Assembly: GCA_030692925.1 (NCBI GenBank)
Contig: JAUYBY010000067.1
Coordinates: 1 to 32,341, forward strand
Source of the DNA: Candidatus Zixiibacteriota bacterium
GTDB taxonomy: Bacteria > Zixibacteria > MSB-5A5 > RBG-16-43-9
Length of the DNA stretch: 32,341 nucleotides
Direction: 5' to 3'
The notes beneath the pieces are model-generated. The model ran no database searches. It was not told where the DNA came from and worked only from the letters and a program-made list of their open reading frames with translations. Made by a program: the position numbers and the translations under genes. Below are positions 30,151-32,341 of this stretch, one piece after another (position 1 is the first letter of the stretch; the number at the start of each line of letters is the position of its first letter).

Positions 30151-30669
30151 TCATTGTTTTAGAGTTTTAATGGAGAGTATATGTGTAGTAACACCCATGG
30201 CTATTAGAATCAAAATGATTCTAACTAAAAAAATGTGAACTACAAAAACCACTGAATATCCTATTGTTATCCATAAAAAAGAAATGGATAGAACCTTTAC
30301 TTTTAATGGAACCCCTTTTCTTTCTCGATAATTTTTAATGTAATTTCCAAACCATTTGTTGTTCAGGAGCCAATTGTAAAATCTTTTTGAACTCCTGGCA
30401 TAGCATACCGCGGCAAGTAAGAGAAAAGGAGTAGTAGGCAAAAGAGGCAAAAATATTCCAAGAACCCCGAGCCCTACAAAAAAGGTTCCTGTGATAATCA
30501 ATGCTCCTCTAATCGCTATGCTGGAAACTTTGTTTATCCTGTTGGAACCACTACCACATTCCCGCTTTTCATTCTTTCTCATAATAATACCACTACTGAA
30601 TTTCGCCTGACATTTTGTGGATAAAGGAACCTGCCTGGCAACTGGATTTGAAAAATCTTCGACTTTCAT
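30151..30669 (-). CDS. YbaN/DUF454 family small membrane protein
   Basis: Up to 172 residues, with the DUF454 core in the second two-thirds: GTFFVGLGVLGIFLPLLPTTPFLLLAA, then CYARSSKRFYNWLLNN, a KNYRERKGVPLKVKV loop and two final hydrophobic helices. The family is an inner-membrane protein of unknown role. The start is uncertain: ATG 30669 gives 172 residues and ATG 30582 gives 143, and neither has a strong ribosome site. The shorter one matches the family length better, while the N-terminal extension carries no recognisable features. About 100 bases separate it from the TerC gene upstream. Confidence 0.82.
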   Translation of the reverse strand: MKVEDFSNPVARQVPLSTKCQAKFSSGIIMRKNEKRECGSGSNRINKVSSIAIRGALIITGTFFVGLGVLGIFLPLLPTTPFLLLAAVCYARSSKRFYNWLLNNKWFGNYIKNYRERKGVPLKVKVLSISFLWITIGYSVVFVVHIFLVRIILILIAMGVTTHILSIKTLKQ

Positions 30670-30770
30670 TCTATCTGTTGTTATACCGTAGTACGCAAAC
30701 TGAATGTCCGCAGGTTGATGGATTTATCTCCCTATGGTGTCTGGCTCAAGTGATAATATCGGTGGTTTAC

Positions 30771-31763
30771 TCATAGTTCATCTTCACTCTGATGTGCACT
30801 GTTAAGTTTCATCTTCTCTGCCTTCGGTTCGGGTGATGCTGGGACAGTTTCTGACTTACGAGGTCGGACAACGGAGGTTATCACAGATAGAAACAGAATG
30901 CTGGCTATCACGGCTAAAGAAATGCCAACAGGAATCTTATAAATGTCGGCAAGTAGCATCTTCACGCCTACGAAGACAAGTATCGCCGAAAGCCCGTAAT
31001 GCAGGTAGTGAAATAGTTGCATAATCCCAGCCAATGCAAAGTAGAGAGCCCGTAACCCTAAAATAGCGAACACATTCGAGGTATACACAATAAATGGATC
31101 ATGCGTTATGGCAAGGATAGCAGGAATCGAGTCTGTGGCAAAGACTATGTCTGTAGTTTCAACTACTAACAGCACAACGAACAACGGCGTTGCCATGTAA
31201 CGCCCGGCTCTCTTCACAAAAAACTTACTATCTTCATAGCCATCCAAAACCGGCATAAATCGCCGGAAGAGCCTAAGTACCGGATTCCTTTCCGGATGGA
31301 TTTCTTTGTCTTTCTGCAAAGCCATTCTGATGCCGGACAGAACCAAGAAGGCTCCGAAAATATATATTATCCAATGAAACTTCTGAATCAAGGTTACGCC
31401 AGTGATGATGAAAATCGCTCGCAGGATCAGCGCTCCGAGAATACCCCAAAAAAGCACCTTATGCTGATAAAGAGGGGGTACCCGAAAGTAAGAGAAGATA
31501 AGCAAGAAGACGAAGATGTTATCCACGCTGAGTGACTTCTCGATGAGATACCCGGTCAGGAATTCGAGCGCTGTGGTCGGCCCACGCCACAAATAAAGTA
31601 ATAGATTGAAGAGAAGAGACAGGGCAATCCAGAAAGCACTCAACAGGAGTGCCTCTTTGAATTTAATTACATGAGCCTTACGGTGGAAAACCCCCAGATC
31701 CAAAGCCAGCATAGCAATCACGAAAATGTTAAAGACAACCCACAATAGAACTTGGTTTGGCAT
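30771..31763 (-). CDS. TerC family integral membrane protein
   Basis: From ATG 31763 the product is 330 residues with about eight to nine membrane helices. The TerC/Alx signature residues are visible: EKSLSVDNIFVFLLIF and VETTDIVFATDSIPA with Asp residues inside the membrane. The family acts in metal-ion export or membrane-protein metalation, including manganese. Which one applies here cannot be read. The ATG has AAGAGGTAG upstream; a TTG directly before it is less likely. No yybP-ykoY-like riboswitch pattern was seen in the 76-base leader. It lies downstream of an antiporter fragment in the same orientation. Confidence 0.92.
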   Translation of the reverse strand: MPNQVLLWVVFNIFVIAMLALDLGVFHRKAHVIKFKEALLLSAFWIALSLLFNLLLYLWRGPTTALEFLTGYLIEKSLSVDNIFVFLLIFSYFRVPPLYQHKVLFWGILGALILRAIFIITGVTLIQKFHWIIYIFGAFLVLSGIRMALQKDKEIHPERNPVLRLFRRFMPVLDGYEDSKFFVKRAGRYMATPLFVVLLVVETTDIVFATDSIPAILAITHDPFIVYTSNVFAILGLRALYFALAGIMQLFHYLHYGLSAILVFVGVKMLLADIYKIPVGISLAVIASILFLSVITSVVRPRKSETVPASPEPKAEKMKLNSAHQSEDEL

Positions 31764-31839
31764 CAAAACTACCTCTTTCCCTTTACACTAAAATCGCAAG
31801 CCAAGAAAAATACGAAAATCATCTTACCTTTTTATCCTC

Positions 31840-32341
31840 TTAAAAATGTTTTTTAACCAACCCCCTGAATTCATTGAAAGCTTTAAGCTTTCTTTTCCCT
31901 ACAAAAGCCAAAATCAACTCCACATACAGCCAGAAAAGATAAACCCAAGTTATCTCCTCTCTGATAGAGGGTATTACAAATTGTGTAAACCACAGGCCGA
32001 AAAGGCCTAGAGCCTCATACCAGCGAAATTCCATATTGGCTAAGAGGATCACACCTAAAGCTGATTGGGCAATGGTCAAGAAGATCTCTATCTTCTGATG
32101 GGAATCGAAATTAATGACAGAAACTTTTCCAGCGCTTATAGAGTAAACTATCGGGATCATCGCCACCAGCACGGTCCACTGGTTGATGTTGGAGGAGACC
32201 ATATTCATCAGAGCCATAGGAGCTTTTTTCACCTGCCGAGCCCAGTTAAAAGCGGTTACCTTTTCCGGGAATTCAGTGAGAAATGGGGAGACCCATTGAA
32301 CGAAAACAAAATCGGATACTCCCAGCAAGACTGCTAAGGCT
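31840..32341 (-). CDS. Cation antiporter (NCX/CaCA-like), C-terminal part, cut by window end
   Basis: About 167 C-terminal residues are visible, and the reading frame continues past position 32341, so the 5' end is missing. There are several hydrophobic helices and a segment SPFLTEFPEKVTAFNWAR followed by MNMVSSNINQW that resembles the second alpha repeat of sodium/calcium-type exchangers. The acidic residues in the helix fit ion binding. The exact family (Na+/Ca2+ versus Na+/H+ of the same superfamily) cannot be decided from the fragment. It is followed by the TerC gene 76 bases downstream on the same strand. Confidence 0.72.
   Translation of the reverse strand, partial: ALAVLLGVSDFVFVQWVSPFLTEFPEKVTAFNWARQVKKAPMALMNMVSSNINQWTVLVAMIPIVYSISAGKVSVINFDSHQKIEIFLTIAQSALGVILLANMEFRWYEALGLFGLWFTQFVIPSIREEITWVYLFWLYVELILAFVGKRKLKAFNEFRGLVKKHF

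Noticed and set aside
31764-31839. Manganese (yybP-ykoY) riboswitch in the TerC leader
   Set aside because: TerC genes sometimes have one, but the 76-base leader has none of the conserved GGGGAGUA-type words and is too short.

Overview
The window looks like chromosomal DNA from an uncultured bacterium. Housekeeping genes (hisS, aspS, ybeY, a phoH-family gene) sit beside families common in the Fibrobacteres-Chlorobi-Bacteroidetes (FCB) group and allied candidate phyla: DUF4159, DUF4175, DUF2723 with TPRs, and DUF362 with ferredoxin clusters. That affiliation is an inference; no rRNA or tRNA gene is visible to settle it. Most starts have a clear AGGAGG-type ribosome site, and TTG and GTG starts occur.

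Layout. 1-5550 (minus): phoH family, truncated 7TM-HD phosphohydrolase, ybeY, CorC/HlyC-like CBS protein, then a DUF362/ferredoxin protein. 5773-13399 (minus): aspS, a large AT-rich zinc-ribbon/helical-repeat protein with a DUF4145-like end, hisS, a VanZ-like protein and a 5'-nucleotidase-like metallophosphatase. 13660-14226 (minus): a GxxExxY protein with a changed active site, and a 15-residue lysine-rich mini-ORF with a near-perfect Shine-Dalgarno and its own terminator. 14789-16591 (minus): a GAF/AAA+/Fis sigma-54 activator, divergent from a cysteine-rich protein of unknown function. 17951-24354 (plus): DUF4159, DUF4175 and TPR proteins, all apparently membrane-anchored or exported. 24605-27802: a small membrane coiled-coil protein (minus) and a DUF2723 GT-C-type membrane protein with C-terminal TPRs (plus). 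28184-32341 (minus): an ion-transport block with PiT phosphate permease and its DUF47 partner, a YbaN/DUF454 protein, TerC, and a cation-antiporter fragment cut by the window end.

The most unusual feature is the intergenic DNA. Nearly every spacer is built from dispersed palindromic modules of several families (A to I below), often several in a row. Copies differ by paired changes that keep the stems, and in two designs neighbouring hairpins carry complementary loops (CCCT and AGGG). One copy supplies the stop codon of the DUF4175 gene and fills its spacer to the next gene. No transposase, integrase or CRISPR array is visible.

How the genes may work together: phoH/HD/ybeY/corC is a familiar grouping linked to RNA metabolism and signalling. 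DUF4159/DUF4175/TPR looks like an envelope-associated locus of unknown job. PiT/DUF47 is a standard phosphate-uptake pair. All other functional links here are inference.
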